From positions 1,770,001 through 1,834,000 of the forward strand of contig NZ_CP058986.1 in the NCBI RefSeq assembly GCF_019278525.1: a DNA stretch of 64,000 nucleotides, given 5' to 3'. Below are positions 17,725 through 26,948 of this stretch, piece after piece. The notes below the pieces were generated by a model. The model was not told where the DNA came from. It searched no databases and saw only the letters and a list, made by a program, of their open reading frames with translations. How positions within the stretch are numbered: the stretch's first letter is position 1; each line of letters starts with the position of its first letter. Both the position numbers and the translations under genes were made by a program. The stretch comes from Polaribacter sp. HaHaR_3_91 (lineage in GTDB: Bacteria > Bacteroidota > Bacteroidia > Flavobacteriales > Flavobacteriaceae).

Positions 17725-18864
17725 ATGCATATTGCTTTTATTACTCCAGAATACCCACACCCCAACTTTAAAGGAAGTATTGGCGGAATTGGGACGTTTA
17801 CAAAAAACTTAGCAGATGAATTGGTTAAAAAAGGAGAAAGAGTCACCGTTTTTGTTCATAGCCAAAATAAAGCTGAGGTTTATAACGAAAATGGAATTGA
17901 AATTCATTTTGTTATTAAAAAAAGGGTAAAAGGAATTACTTGGTATACAAATAGAAGGGTTTTTAATAAGTATGTAAATAAAATTATTTTAAAAAATAAG
18001 ATAGAGGTAATTGAAGCTCCCGAATGGACAGGTTTTACTGCGTTTATGAATTTTAAGTGCCCATTGCTAATACGTTTGCATGGATCTGATACTTATTTTT
18101 GTGATTTAGAAAATAGACCTGTTAAAAAGAAGAATAAGTTTTTTGAAAAAGCAGCACTTAATGGAGCTGATAGAATTATTGGGGTAAGCAGTTTTGTTGG
18201 TTTAAAAACAAAAGAATTGTTTGGTGTTAAGAAAGAAATAGATACAATTTACAATGCTATTTCTTCTTGTGGGTTTAATCCCAATCATCAACAGATAAAA
18301 GCAAAGTCACTCTTGTATTTTGGTACTCTTATTCGTAAAAAAGGAGTGTTAGAAATAGCCAAAATGTTTAATGAATTAGTAGTAGTAGATGAGGAGGTTA
18401 CTCTTGTTTTGTTAGGGAAAGATAATAAAGATATATTTACAAGAGCTTCTACTTTAAGTATGATAGAAGATGTTCTTTCAGAAAAAGCAAAACAAAAAGT
18501 AAGCTATGTAGAAGCTGTTCCTTATAACCAAGTAATAAATTATATACAACAAGCAGAAGTGGTTTTGTTACCTAGTTTTGCAGAGGCTTTTCCTATGACT
18601 TGGTTAGAAGCCATGTCTATGGAAAAAAAGCTAATAACCTCTAATATAGGTTGGGCTAAAGAATTAATGATTGATGGAGTTACTGGTTTTATGATTGATC
18701 CTACAAATACAGAAGATTTTAAAAATAAGACTTTAACTTTACTAAATAATCCTGAAGAAGCGGATAAAATGGCTAGAAATGCGAGACAAAGAATTGTAGA
18801 TGTATTTGATATGAATAAGATAATAATAGAGAATATTAAACTGTATAATCATATTAAACTTTAA
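17725..18864 (+). CDS. glycosyltransferase, GT4 family
   Basis: A 379-residue GT-B transferase. The acceptor-side loop is GSIGGIGTFTKNLADEL, after the first Rossmann strand MHIAFITPEYPHP. The donor-site E-x7-E pattern is LPSFAEAFPMTWLEAMSMEKKLI, followed by GWAKELMIDGVTGFMID. It lies three bases from both neighbours' ends within the continuous run of transferases. The linkage it makes is unknown. Confidence 0.88.
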   Translation: MHIAFITPEYPHPNFKGSIGGIGTFTKNLADELVKKGERVTVFVHSQNKAEVYNENGIEIHFVIKKRVKGITWYTNRRVFNKYVNKIILKNKIEVIEAPEWTGFTAFMNFKCPLLIRLHGSDTYFCDLENRPVKKKNKFFEKAALNGADRIIGVSSFVGLKTKELFGVKKEIDTIYNAISSCGFNPNHQQIKAKSLLYFGTLIRKKGVLEIAKMFNELVVVDEEVTLVLLGKDNKDIFTRASTLSMIEDVLSEKAKQKVSYVEAVPYNQVINYIQQAEVVLLPSFAEAFPMTWLEAMSMEKKLITSNIGWAKELMIDGVTGFMIDPTNTEDFKNKTLTLLNNPEEADKMARNARQRIVDVFDMNKIIIENIKLYNHIKL

Positions 18865-18867
18865 TAG

Positions 18868-19866
18868 ATGAAATTTAGTTTAATTATTTGCACCTACATG
18901 CGTCCAGAAGCAATTATAAAGTTGCTGAAATCTGTAGAAAAACAAGAATTGTATCCTAATGAGATTTTAATTATTGATGGTTCTACAGATGATAAAACAA
19001 CCATTGTTTTAAAGGAAAATAAGTTTAAAAACCTTAACTATTTTAAAGTTGATGATGCAAATAGGGGATTAACAAAACAACGTAATTTTGGTATTGATAG
19101 AGTATCAGAAAATATAGAAGTTGTTTGTTTTTTAGATGATGATATTATTTTAGAAGAACCGTATTTTAAAAATTTAATGGATACATATAAAGTATATCCA
19201 GCAGCTGGTGGAGTTGGAGGTTATATTTTAAATGAAGTTAAATGGAGGGGTTTAAACAAAGGTGATAAGCCAAGTTTTAAAGAGTATGAAATTGATGGTT
19301 ATGTTAGAGATTTAGGAAGTAGAAATGTTTTACGAAAACGATTAGGATTATTATCTGATAAAGCACCTTGTTTAATGCCAGAATTTTCAAACGGATTTTC
19401 TGTAGGAAGTTTACCTCCAAACAATAAAATCTATAATGCAGAATATTTTATGGGAGGCGTTTCTTCCTTTAAAAAGGAAGTGGTAGATACCATAAAATTC
19501 TCAGAATATTTTGAAGGCTATGGTTTGTATGAAGATTTAGAATATTGTTTAAGGGTTTCTAAAACCTATAATTTATATGTAAATACATCAGCTACTTTGC
19601 ATCATTATCATGAAGACGGAGGAAGGCCCAATAAGTATTCTTACGGAAAAATGGTAATTAGAAATGGGTGGTATGTTTGGCGAACAAAATTTCCTAAGCC
19701 ATCTTTAAAAGCAAGATTAAAATGGAATGCTACTGTATTGCTATTAATGACAATTCGTTTTTCTAATTGCTTAAAAGGAAATAAGAAAAAAGAAGCATTT
19801 ACAGAAGCTTTGGGTAGAAAAATGGGGTGGATTAGTTTAATTTTTAACAAACCATTAAAAGTATGA
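18868..19866 (+). CDS. glycosyltransferase, GT2 family
   Basis: A 332-residue inverting GT-A enzyme, the only clear GT2 in the locus. It begins FSLIICTYMRPEAIIKLLKS. The nucleotide-binding IIDGSTDD and the N-x-G-L-T-x-QRNFGI segment are present, and the metal-binding DDD is at 90-92 in VCFLDDDI. A predicted late acceptor motif occurs as YEDLEYCLRVSK. It overlaps the next gene by four bases. Confidence 0.88.
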   Translation: MKFSLIICTYMRPEAIIKLLKSVEKQELYPNEILIIDGSTDDKTTIVLKENKFKNLNYFKVDDANRGLTKQRNFGIDRVSENIEVVCFLDDDIILEEPYFKNLMDTYKVYPAAGGVGGYILNEVKWRGLNKGDKPSFKEYEIDGYVRDLGSRNVLRKRLGLLSDKAPCLMPEFSNGFSVGSLPPNNKIYNAEYFMGGVSSFKKEVVDTIKFSEYFEGYGLYEDLEYCLRVSKTYNLYVNTSATLHHYHEDGGRPNKYSYGKMVIRNGWYVWRTKFPKPSLKARLKWNATVLLLMTIRFSNCLKGNKKKEAFTEALGRKMGWISLIFNKPLKV

Positions 19867-20990
19867 AGTTTGCGATTATAACACATACTTTACATAAAAG
19901 GAAGAATGAAAAACTCTTTGCTTACGAACCTTATGTTCGTGAAATGAATCTTTGGCTAGAAAATGTTTCTGAAACTAGAATAGTAGCCCCTATATCCGAA
20001 GAAAAAATGAAAGCTATTGAAGTAGCTTATAAAGGAAGTAATATTCATTTAAAGGAAATTCCTAGTTTTAATGTATTGTCTTTAAAAACTAAATTAGTTT
20101 CTATATTTAAAATTCCGTTCATTTTAATTCAAATTATAAAGGCTTGTTTTTGGGCAGATCACATTCATTTACGTTGCCCTGGTAATGTAGGTTTATTAGG
20201 TTGTTTTGTGCAAATTTTATTCCCTTCTAAACCCAAAACGGTAAAATATGCAGGTAATTGGGATCCTAAAAGTAAACAACCAGTAAGTTATCGAATTCAA
20301 AAATGGATAATTTCAAATACTTTTTTAACTAAAAATTGTAAAGTTTTGGTGTATGGAGAATGGGAGAATCAATCAAAGAATATTGTTCCATTTTTTACAG
20401 CATCTTATGTGAATGATGAAATTATAGAAGTACCTAAAAAAGATTTTTCTTCTAAAATTAATTTTATCTTTGTTGGTGCTTTTACAGAGGGAAAACAACC
20501 GTTGTTAAGCGTTAAAGTTATAGAAAAACTTTTAGCAAATAATATAAAAGCACAGTTAAATATGTATGGTCATGGGGGAGAGTTTTTAAAAGTTCAAGAA
20601 TATGTTGAACAAAATAATCTCGAAGACAATATTATTTTACATGGCAATCAATCTAAAGAAGTCGTTAAAAAAGGGTTTCAAAAAGCGCATTTTTTAATTT
20701 TCATTTCTAAATCTGAAGGTTGGCCAAAAGTAGTTGCAGAAGCCATGTTTTGGAGCTGCTTACCTATTTCATCTAAAGTTTCTTGTATTGAGAGTATGTT
20801 AGGTTCTGGAACTAGAGGAACCATAGTAGAAAGTAATGTAAAAGAAAATGAAATTGTGACTGTTATTGAAAACTATATCAAAAACAAAGATGGCTATCAA
20901 AAACAAGTTTTAGAAGCTAAAAAATGGTCGCAACAATATACTTTAGAAAAATTTTCATCAGAAATAAAAAAAATACTTTTAAATGCATAA
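19863..20990 (+). CDS. glycosyltransferase, GT4 family
   Basis: A 375-residue GT-B protein. The C-terminal donor domain carries FIFVGAFTEGKQPLLSVK and ISKSEGWPKVVAEAMFWSCLPI, the GT4 E-x7-E pattern. The N-terminal domain is less typical (FAIITHTLHKRKNEKLFAYEPYVREM). Start and stop overlap both neighbours (four and eight bases). Substrates are unknown. Confidence 0.83.
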   Translation: MKFAIITHTLHKRKNEKLFAYEPYVREMNLWLENVSETRIVAPISEEKMKAIEVAYKGSNIHLKEIPSFNVLSLKTKLVSIFKIPFILIQIIKACFWADHIHLRCPGNVGLLGCFVQILFPSKPKTVKYAGNWDPKSKQPVSYRIQKWIISNTFLTKNCKVLVYGEWENQSKNIVPFFTASYVNDEIIEVPKKDFSSKINFIFVGAFTEGKQPLLSVKVIEKLLANNIKAQLNMYGHGGEFLKVQEYVEQNNLEDNIILHGNQSKEVVKKGFQKAHFLIFISKSEGWPKVVAEAMFWSCLPISSKVSCIESMLGSGTRGTIVESNVKENEIVTVIENYIKNKDGYQKQVLEAKKWSQQYTLEKFSSEIKKILLNA

Positions 20991-22059
20991 AATAGGAGTT
21001 ATACAGCTTATAGATTCTTTAGATGCAGGTGGAGCAGAAGTGTTAGCTGTTAATATTGTAAACGCTCTTGGTGATGAAGGTATAAATTCACATTTATGTA
21101 CAACAAGAAAAGAAGGAGTTTTAAAAAATAATTTCAAAGAAAATATAGGGTTTTTATTTTTAGAAAGAAAAAAAAGTATCGATTTTTCTGCAATTATTAG
21201 ATTTAAGAAGTATTTAAAGAAAAATAATATTGGTATTATTCATGCTCATACTACATCTTATTTTTTTGCCTTTTGTGTAAAGATTATCTATCCTAAAGTA
21301 AAAATAATTTGGCATAACCACACCGGTAATTATGTGAATTTAAAAGGATTTAAATTTTTTATAATTAAGTTTATGAGTCTTTTTTTTGACGGAATTATTA
21401 ACGTTAATGAAGAACTTAATATTTGGGCAAAAAACGAACTAAAACATAAAAAATCAATAAAATTAGATAATTTTCCTCAATTTATAAATAAAAATAAAAC
21501 AACACAGTTACTTGGGAAAGAAAATAAAAGAATTGTAATTTTGGCTTCTTTGAGAGAAGTTAAAGATCATCTAAACCTTTTAGAATCATTTAATAAAATA
21601 CATAGTAAATACACCGACTGGACCATACATATTATAGGTAAGGATTTTAATGACAATTATTCAAAAAAAATAAAACAATTTATTTTAGAAAAAAGTTTAG
21701 AGAATTCTGTTTTTTTATATGGTTTGTGTTTAGATATAGAAAACATACTTAACCAAGCTACAATTGGGGCTTTGTCCTCTAAGTCAGAAGGTTTACCAGT
21801 TTCTTTATTAGAATATGGATTGGCGAAACTACCTGTAGTGGTAACTAATGTAGGCGAATGTAATAAGGTGATAGAAAACGGAAAATCTGGTATCGTTGTA
21901 GACAAAGAAAATAGTTTAGAATTGGCAGAAGCCTTAGAAGAATATATTCTTTCAGGAGATAAAAGAAATATTTATGGAGAATTACATCATAAAAATGTGC
22001 AAATAAAATACTCACAAAAACATTTTATTACACAATTAATAAAAATATATACTTTATAA
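20983..22059 (+). CDS. glycosyltransferase, GT4 family
   Basis: A 358-residue GT-B transferase with the N-terminal loop QLIDSLDAGGAEVLAVNI, common in exopolysaccharide GT4 enzymes, and the donor pattern LSSKSEGLPVSLLEYGLAKLPVVVTNVGE followed by NGKSGIVVD. It overlaps the previous gene by eight bases and is followed one base later by the polymerase/ligase gene. Confidence 0.87.
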   Translation: MHKIGVIQLIDSLDAGGAEVLAVNIVNALGDEGINSHLCTTRKEGVLKNNFKENIGFLFLERKKSIDFSAIIRFKKYLKKNNIGIIHAHTTSYFFAFCVKIIYPKVKIIWHNHTGNYVNLKGFKFFIIKFMSLFFDGIINVNEELNIWAKNELKHKKSIKLDNFPQFINKNKTTQLLGKENKRIVILASLREVKDHLNLLESFNKIHSKYTDWTIHIIGKDFNDNYSKKIKQFILEKSLENSVFLYGLCLDIENILNQATIGALSSKSEGLPVSLLEYGLAKLPVVVTNVGECNKVIENGKSGIVVDKENSLELAEALEEYILSGDKRNIYGELHHKNVQIKYSQKHFITQLIKIYTL

Positions 22060-22060
22060 T

Positions 22061-23404
22061 TTGATTCAATATATATTAAATAATAAATTAAAACTTATAG
22101 CTATTCATATTCTTATAGGGTATTTAGGTACATTTCCTTTATTCCCGAAAATTTATGGATTGGTATGTCTTATTATTCCTTTAATAGTTATTTTTAGTTC
22201 GAATAATAGAAATGAAGAAGCTTTTTTATTTGCTTCTTATATGGCAGGAGGAGAAATCTTTTTAAGAATGATTAAAGGGCTTTTTCTTTATGAAACAGGT
22301 AAATACGGAGTAATACTGTTTTTAGTATTGGGAATCTTTTTAGGACCTTTTAAACAAAGGTTTTCTATCCATTATCTTTTTTATATTTTACTTTTATTAT
22401 TGGGTATTGTTTTTACACAAGTACCAGAAGGAGAGTCTTTACGAACAAATATTGTGTTTAATTTAAGTGGTCCTATTGTATTAGGTGTCTGTGCTTTATA
22501 TTTCTATTATAGACCTATAAGTAAACAACAATTACTAGATGCTTTGTTTTTTATGTTACTGCCTTTGTTTTCGATGATTACTTTTATGTATTTTAGAACT
22601 CCAGATTTAAAAGAAATTCTTTTTGGAGGGGCTGCGTTAGCTGAAACCTCAGGGGGATTTGGTCCTAATCAAGTTGCTACAGCTGTTGGACTTGGTATAC
22701 TTATTATAGCTATTTTTTTACTATTGAAAGAGAAGCTAACAGGGTATATTTATTTAGATTCTTTTTTTTTAATTTACTTTATATACAGAGGTTTATTAAC
22801 TTTTTCTAGAGGTGGACTTTTTACGGCAGCTATAGCTTTAATTTTGTTTGCGTTTTTTTTTATTTTATATAAAAAAATGAGTGTGCAGGTAGTGTTTAAA
22901 TATGCGTTAATTCTTGGATTCTTTCTTGTCGCTATTTGGGTTTATACCTCTAATATAACTGGTGGAATGTTAGATAATAGATTTACAGGTAAAAATGCAG
23001 CTGGAATACAAAAAAAAGATATTACTACTGGTAGAATAGATATATTAGCTTATCAGTTTATAAATTTCTTTGAGAATCCTTTGGGTATTGGTGTAGGAAA
23101 TGGTAAGTATGAAAGAATGAAATCTCATGAAAGACTTACGGCAGCCTCTCATAATGAGGTGGGGAGGTTAGTGGAAGAACATGGTCTAATTGGGTTTATT
23201 TTGTTACTATTATTATTAATTGTACCACTCATTAACTTTTTTAAAGCAAATAACTTTCAAAAAGCATTTATAATAGCATTTTATATAATGTGGTTTTTAA
23301 CGATTAACCATTCGGCAATGAGAGTTGCTTTACCTGGTTTTATATATGCTTTAAGTTTGATAAGAATTACGGAGATAGAAAATGATTTGATAGATGATGA
23401 ATAA
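22061..23404 (+). CDS. O-antigen polymerase/ligase-family membrane protein (Wzy/WaaL)
   Basis: A 447-residue protein with about eleven predicted membrane segments. It carries the Wzy_C family hallmark LLTFSRGGLFTAAIAL, a large external loop (TGGMLDNRFTGKNAAG to ENPLGIGVGNGKYERM) and an H-N-E motif in AASHNEVGRLVEEHGLIG, as in O-antigen ligases and polymerases. The start is a TTG immediately after the previous stop; no ATG occurs near a plausible N-terminus. Polymerase and ligase cannot be separated by sequence reading. A polymerase would normally work with a Wzx flippase, which is not in the window, whereas an ABC exporter is. Confidence 0.82.
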   Translation: MIQYILNNKLKLIAIHILIGYLGTFPLFPKIYGLVCLIIPLIVIFSSNNRNEEAFLFASYMAGGEIFLRMIKGLFLYETGKYGVILFLVLGIFLGPFKQRFSIHYLFYILLLLLGIVFTQVPEGESLRTNIVFNLSGPIVLGVCALYFYYRPISKQQLLDALFFMLLPLFSMITFMYFRTPDLKEILFGGAALAETSGGFGPNQVATAVGLGILIIAIFLLLKEKLTGYIYLDSFFLIYFIYRGLLTFSRGGLFTAAIALILFAFFFILYKKMSVQVVFKYALILGFFLVAIWVYTSNITGGMLDNRFTGKNAAGIQKKDITTGRIDILAYQFINFFENPLGIGVGNGKYERMKSHERLTAASHNEVGRLVEEHGLIGFILLLLLLIVPLINFFKANNFQKAFIIAFYIMWFLTINHSAMRVALPGFIYALSLIRITEIENDLIDDE

Positions 23405-24407
23405 AAGAATTTTATATATAGGCAATAATCTTTCTAAGAAATCTAAATACAAAACTTCAATAGCGATACTTTCTGAGTTATTAGAAAAAGAACATTATCA
23501 ATTAACAGTAGTCTCTAATAAGACTAATAAATTAATTAGATTGTTAGATATGATCTATAAGACAATACTGTTAAGGAATAAGGTCGATTTTGTTTTGATG
23601 GATACATTTAGTACGCTAAATTTTTATTATGCTTATATCATCTCATTAATATGTAAACTATTTTCTTTAAAATATATTCCTATTCTAAGAGGAGGAGATT
23701 TGCCTAAAAGACTTATCAAAAATCCAGTATTATCAAAAACTATTTTTAAAAATGCTTATAAAAATGTAGCGCCTTCTAATTATTTAAAAGTTGCATTTAA
23801 AAAAGAGAACTTTAACACAGAATTTATTCCTAATACAATTCCTTTAGAAGACTATAAATACTTAGAAAGAACAAACATTCAGCCTAAATTATTATGGGTA
23901 AGATCTTTTAAACATTTATACAATCCAACTTTAGCGATTAAAGTACTTTTAGAATTAAAAAAGAAATACCCTGATGCAGTTCTGTGTATGGTTGGTCCAT
24001 TTTTAGATGATTCATATCAAGAAACTGTAAACTTAGTTCAAAAATATAATTTAGAGGACTCTGTTGAGTTTACAGGCGTTTTAACAAAAGAAGATTGGCA
24101 TAAAAAAGCTACAGAATATGATGTCTTTATAAATACTACTAATTTTGATAATACTCCGATAAGTGTGATTGAAGCAATGGCGTTAGGTTTAACTATTGTG
24201 AGTACCAATGTAGGAGGAATGCCGTATTTAATAGAAAATAAGGTAGATGGTTTACTGGTTGATAAAGAGAATGTTGATGCAATGACAAATGCTATTATTG
24301 ATGTTATTGAAGGTAAATATCCAACATTATCCAAAAAGGCTAGAGAAAAAGCAGAAACATTCGATTGGGATATTATAAAGTATAAATGGTTTAAAATTTT
24401 AAAATGA
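23394..24407 (+). CDS. glycosyltransferase, GT4 family
   Basis: A 337-residue GT-B protein, somewhat short for GT4. The donor domain is clear: VSTNVGGMPYLIENKVDGLLVD preceded by NTTNFDNTPISVIEAMALGL. The N-terminal domain contains ILRGGDLPKRL. Two adjacent ATG codons could start it; either overlaps the upstream stop. It overlaps the CapK-like gene by four bases. Confidence 0.83.
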   Translation: MMNKRILYIGNNLSKKSKYKTSIAILSELLEKEHYQLTVVSNKTNKLIRLLDMIYKTILLRNKVDFVLMDTFSTLNFYYAYIISLICKLFSLKYIPILRGGDLPKRLIKNPVLSKTIFKNAYKNVAPSNYLKVAFKKENFNTEFIPNTIPLEDYKYLERTNIQPKLLWVRSFKHLYNPTLAIKVLLELKKKYPDAVLCMVGPFLDDSYQETVNLVQKYNLEDSVEFTGVLTKEDWHKKATEYDVFINTTNFDNTPISVIEAMALGLTIVSTNVGGMPYLIENKVDGLLVDKENVDAMTNAIIDVIEGKYPTLSKKAREKAETFDWDIIKYKWFKILK

Positions 24408-25732
24408 TTTATAATAAATTAATTGAAAATCTATTTTTACCTCTAGGAGATTTTATGAATAAATCTTCATATTTAAAGCAATTAAAATATTGGAGAAAGG
24501 TAGACGGTTTATCTGAAATTGAATTAGAAAATCTTCAAAAAAAGAATCTAAAAAATATTTTAGAACATACGGTAAATACAGTTTCTAAATACAATTCCAT
24601 TCAATTAAAAGGGAAAGATCCTTATCGCTGGTTAGAAGGTTTTCCTATTTTGACAAAGGATGATATTAGAGGTAATTCAGATAGCTTACTTTCTAATAAA
24701 GTAAACAAAGCTAATTTAATATCTTACTCGAGTAGTGGTTCTTCAGGTATTCAAAGCACTGTTTTTATGGATAAAAAAGAGCAGTCAATTATTAGAGCTA
24801 TTTTATCTCATTGGTGGGAGTGGAGTGGTTATAAAGTAGGAGATTCTATTGTACAAACGGGGATGTCTCCCAATAGAGGTTTTTTAAAATCTATAAAAGA
24901 TAGTTTGTTTAAAACAAAGTATATAACCGCTTTTTCATTAACCGAAAAACAGTTAGAAACCCTTTTTAAAGAGTTGAATAATACTAATAATTATTACTTA
25001 GCAGGTTACGCATCTTCTTTGAATATTATTGCTGAATATGCTTTAGAACACAATTACAATATACATTTTAAGGCAGCCATTAGTTTTGGAGATAAAATGT
25101 TTAATCACTATAAAAAAAATGTAGAAAAAGCTTTTACAACTAAAGTTTATGATACTTATGGCTGTAATGAAGGCTTTTTAATTGCGAGTCAAAAAGATTT
25201 GGAATATAAGTATATTATGTCTCCACATGTATATTTAGAAATTTTAGATGATGATAATAATCCTTTACCTGATGGAGAGTTAGGACATGTAGTTGTTACA
25301 AGATTAGATGGTTTTTCGATGCCACTAATACGATATAAAATTGGAGATTTAGCGATTAAATTACCTAAAGAAAAATACCCCGAAAATCGAGCTTTTAATT
25401 ATCCTCTATTAGAAAAAATTATTGGTAGAGATACTGATATTGTACTTTTGTCTGAGAATAAAAAACTGACCGTACATTCCTTTACTGGTATTTTTGAGTA
25501 TGTTCTTGAAATAAAACAATTTAAAGTAATTCAAGAACAACTAGGTGAAATAACTATTGAATATATTAAAGATAAGGGCTTTAATAAAGATGTTTTAGTA
25601 AGTGTAACAAAGGAGTTGCAAAAGTATATTTTAGATGAAGAGTTTAAAATACGTTATAAAGAAGTAACCTATATAGCTGCTTCAAAATCTGGAAAACCAC
25701 AAATAGTTGAATCAAAGCTTTTAAAAAAATAA
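24404..25732 (+). CDS. CapK/PaaK-like adenylate-forming protein
   Basis: A 442-residue member of the ANL superfamily, close to CapK (capsule) and phenylacetate-CoA ligase. The phosphate-binding loop SYSSSGSSGIQST is near residue 108, the adenine-binding YDTYGCNEGF lies near 250, and VTRLDGFSMPLIRYKIGD matches the conserved aspartate/arginine region. Such proteins activate a carboxylic acid as the acyl-adenylate. In polysaccharide loci they are proposed to supply acyl or amino-acid substituents, but the chemistry is not settled. It overlaps the previous gene by four bases. Confidence 0.82.
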   Translation: MIYNKLIENLFLPLGDFMNKSSYLKQLKYWRKVDGLSEIELENLQKKNLKNILEHTVNTVSKYNSIQLKGKDPYRWLEGFPILTKDDIRGNSDSLLSNKVNKANLISYSSSGSSGIQSTVFMDKKEQSIIRAILSHWWEWSGYKVGDSIVQTGMSPNRGFLKSIKDSLFKTKYITAFSLTEKQLETLFKELNNTNNYYLAGYASSLNIIAEYALEHNYNIHFKAAISFGDKMFNHYKKNVEKAFTTKVYDTYGCNEGFLIASQKDLEYKYIMSPHVYLEILDDDNNPLPDGELGHVVVTRLDGFSMPLIRYKIGDLAIKLPKEKYPENRAFNYPLLEKIIGRDTDIVLLSENKKLTVHSFTGIFEYVLEIKQFKVIQEQLGEITIEYIKDKGFNKDVLVSVTKELQKYILDEEFKIRYKEVTYIAASKSGKPQIVESKLLKK

Positions 25733-25763
25733 AAATTCATTAACAAAATACCTATTTATAACT

Positions 25764-26945
25764 GTGAGTAAAAATATTGTCATTATTTCTAATTATTATC
25801 CTCCAGAAATGGGGGCAGCTGCCAATCGAATTAAAAATTTAGCAGAAGGCTTAAAAAGTAAAGGGAATAAGGTTACTGTTATGTGCCCATTGCCTAATTA
25901 CCCGAAAGGTAAAATTTTTGAAAAATATAGCGGAAAGTTTTTTGTAGAAGAAATAGTAGAAGAGATTATTGTAAAAAGATATTGGATATTTCCTTCTAAA
26001 TCAAAAAAAGCAATTGTACGCTTATTTAGTATGTTATCATTTGCTTGGGCTTTTTGGTTTTCCATTTTTAGTTTAGTAAGAAAAAAACCAGATGTTTTTA
26101 TTATTCAGTCTCCACCATTATTAGTTGCGCTATCTGGCTTACTTTTGAGTAAGGTTTTAGGATGTAAAAATATTTTAAATGTTTCTGATATTTGGCCTTT
26201 GTCGGCTTTAGAGTTAGAGGTGATTAAAAAAGGGAGCTTTTATAGCTTTTTAGAAAAAATTGAAAAAATAAATTATAAATTAGCTGATAAGATTATAGGA
26301 CAATCCGAAGAAATATTAACGCATATAAAGGGAGTTGTTGATACAGATTTTTTAATTTATAGAAATGTACCTAATTACAGAAAGTATTCGGTTAAGGAAA
26401 AAAGCAAGGGCAATTTAAAAATTGTCTATGCAGGCTTATTAGGTTATGCACAAGGTATTTTAAATATTTGTAATGAAATAAATTTTAAAGAAATTGGTGT
26501 AGAATTACATATTTATGGTGCAGGAATGGAAGAAAATGAAATTAAGCAGTTTTCAGAAAAATCTGATAACAATATTTTTTTTCATGGAGTAAAATCGGCC
26601 AAAGAAATTAAAGATGAAATAAGAAAATTCGATATTGGTTTTGTTCCTTTAAAAAATAAAATTTATGGAGCTCTACCTTCTAAAATATTTGAATTAATGC
26701 AATTAGGTATTCCTATTTTATATGTAGGTTCTGGTGAAGCAGAAGAGATTATTGCTTCTAAAAAATCTGGCTTATTTTCTGAGCCCAACGATCTTAAAAG
26801 CTTATGTAAAAACATTTCTATTTTTAAACAAATGGATAATAGTGATTATATTATGTGTTCTAAAAATAACATTAATGCTCACGTAAATGAATTTAACTTA
26901 GAGTTACAAATGGAGAAACTTCAACATTTTATAAACTTAAATTAA
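25764..26945 (+). CDS. glycosyltransferase, GT4 family (WcaI/WbuB-like)
   Basis: A 393-residue GT-B transferase. The N-terminus IISNYYPPEMGAAANRIKNL and LPNYPKGKIFEKY is typical of the WbuB/WcaI branch, which often adds fucose, FucNAc or a related deoxy sugar. The central membrane-associated helix FAWAFWFSIFSLV and the donor region GALPSKIFELMQLGIPI with SGEAEEII are present. The start is GTG, chosen because the conserved N-terminal strand begins immediately after it. It lies three bases from the second MBOAT gene. Confidence 0.87.
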   Translation: MSKNIVIISNYYPPEMGAAANRIKNLAEGLKSKGNKVTVMCPLPNYPKGKIFEKYSGKFFVEEIVEEIIVKRYWIFPSKSKKAIVRLFSMLSFAWAFWFSIFSLVRKKPDVFIIQSPPLLVALSGLLLSKVLGCKNILNVSDIWPLSALELEVIKKGSFYSFLEKIEKINYKLADKIIGQSEEILTHIKGVVDTDFLIYRNVPNYRKYSVKEKSKGNLKIVYAGLLGYAQGILNICNEINFKEIGVELHIYGAGMEENEIKQFSEKSDNNIFFHGVKSAKEIKDEIRKFDIGFVPLKNKIYGALPSKIFELMQLGIPILYVGSGEAEEIIASKKSGLFSEPNDLKSLCKNISIFKQMDNSDYIMCSKNNINAHVNEFNLELQMEKLQHFINLN

Positions 26946-26948
26946 AAA

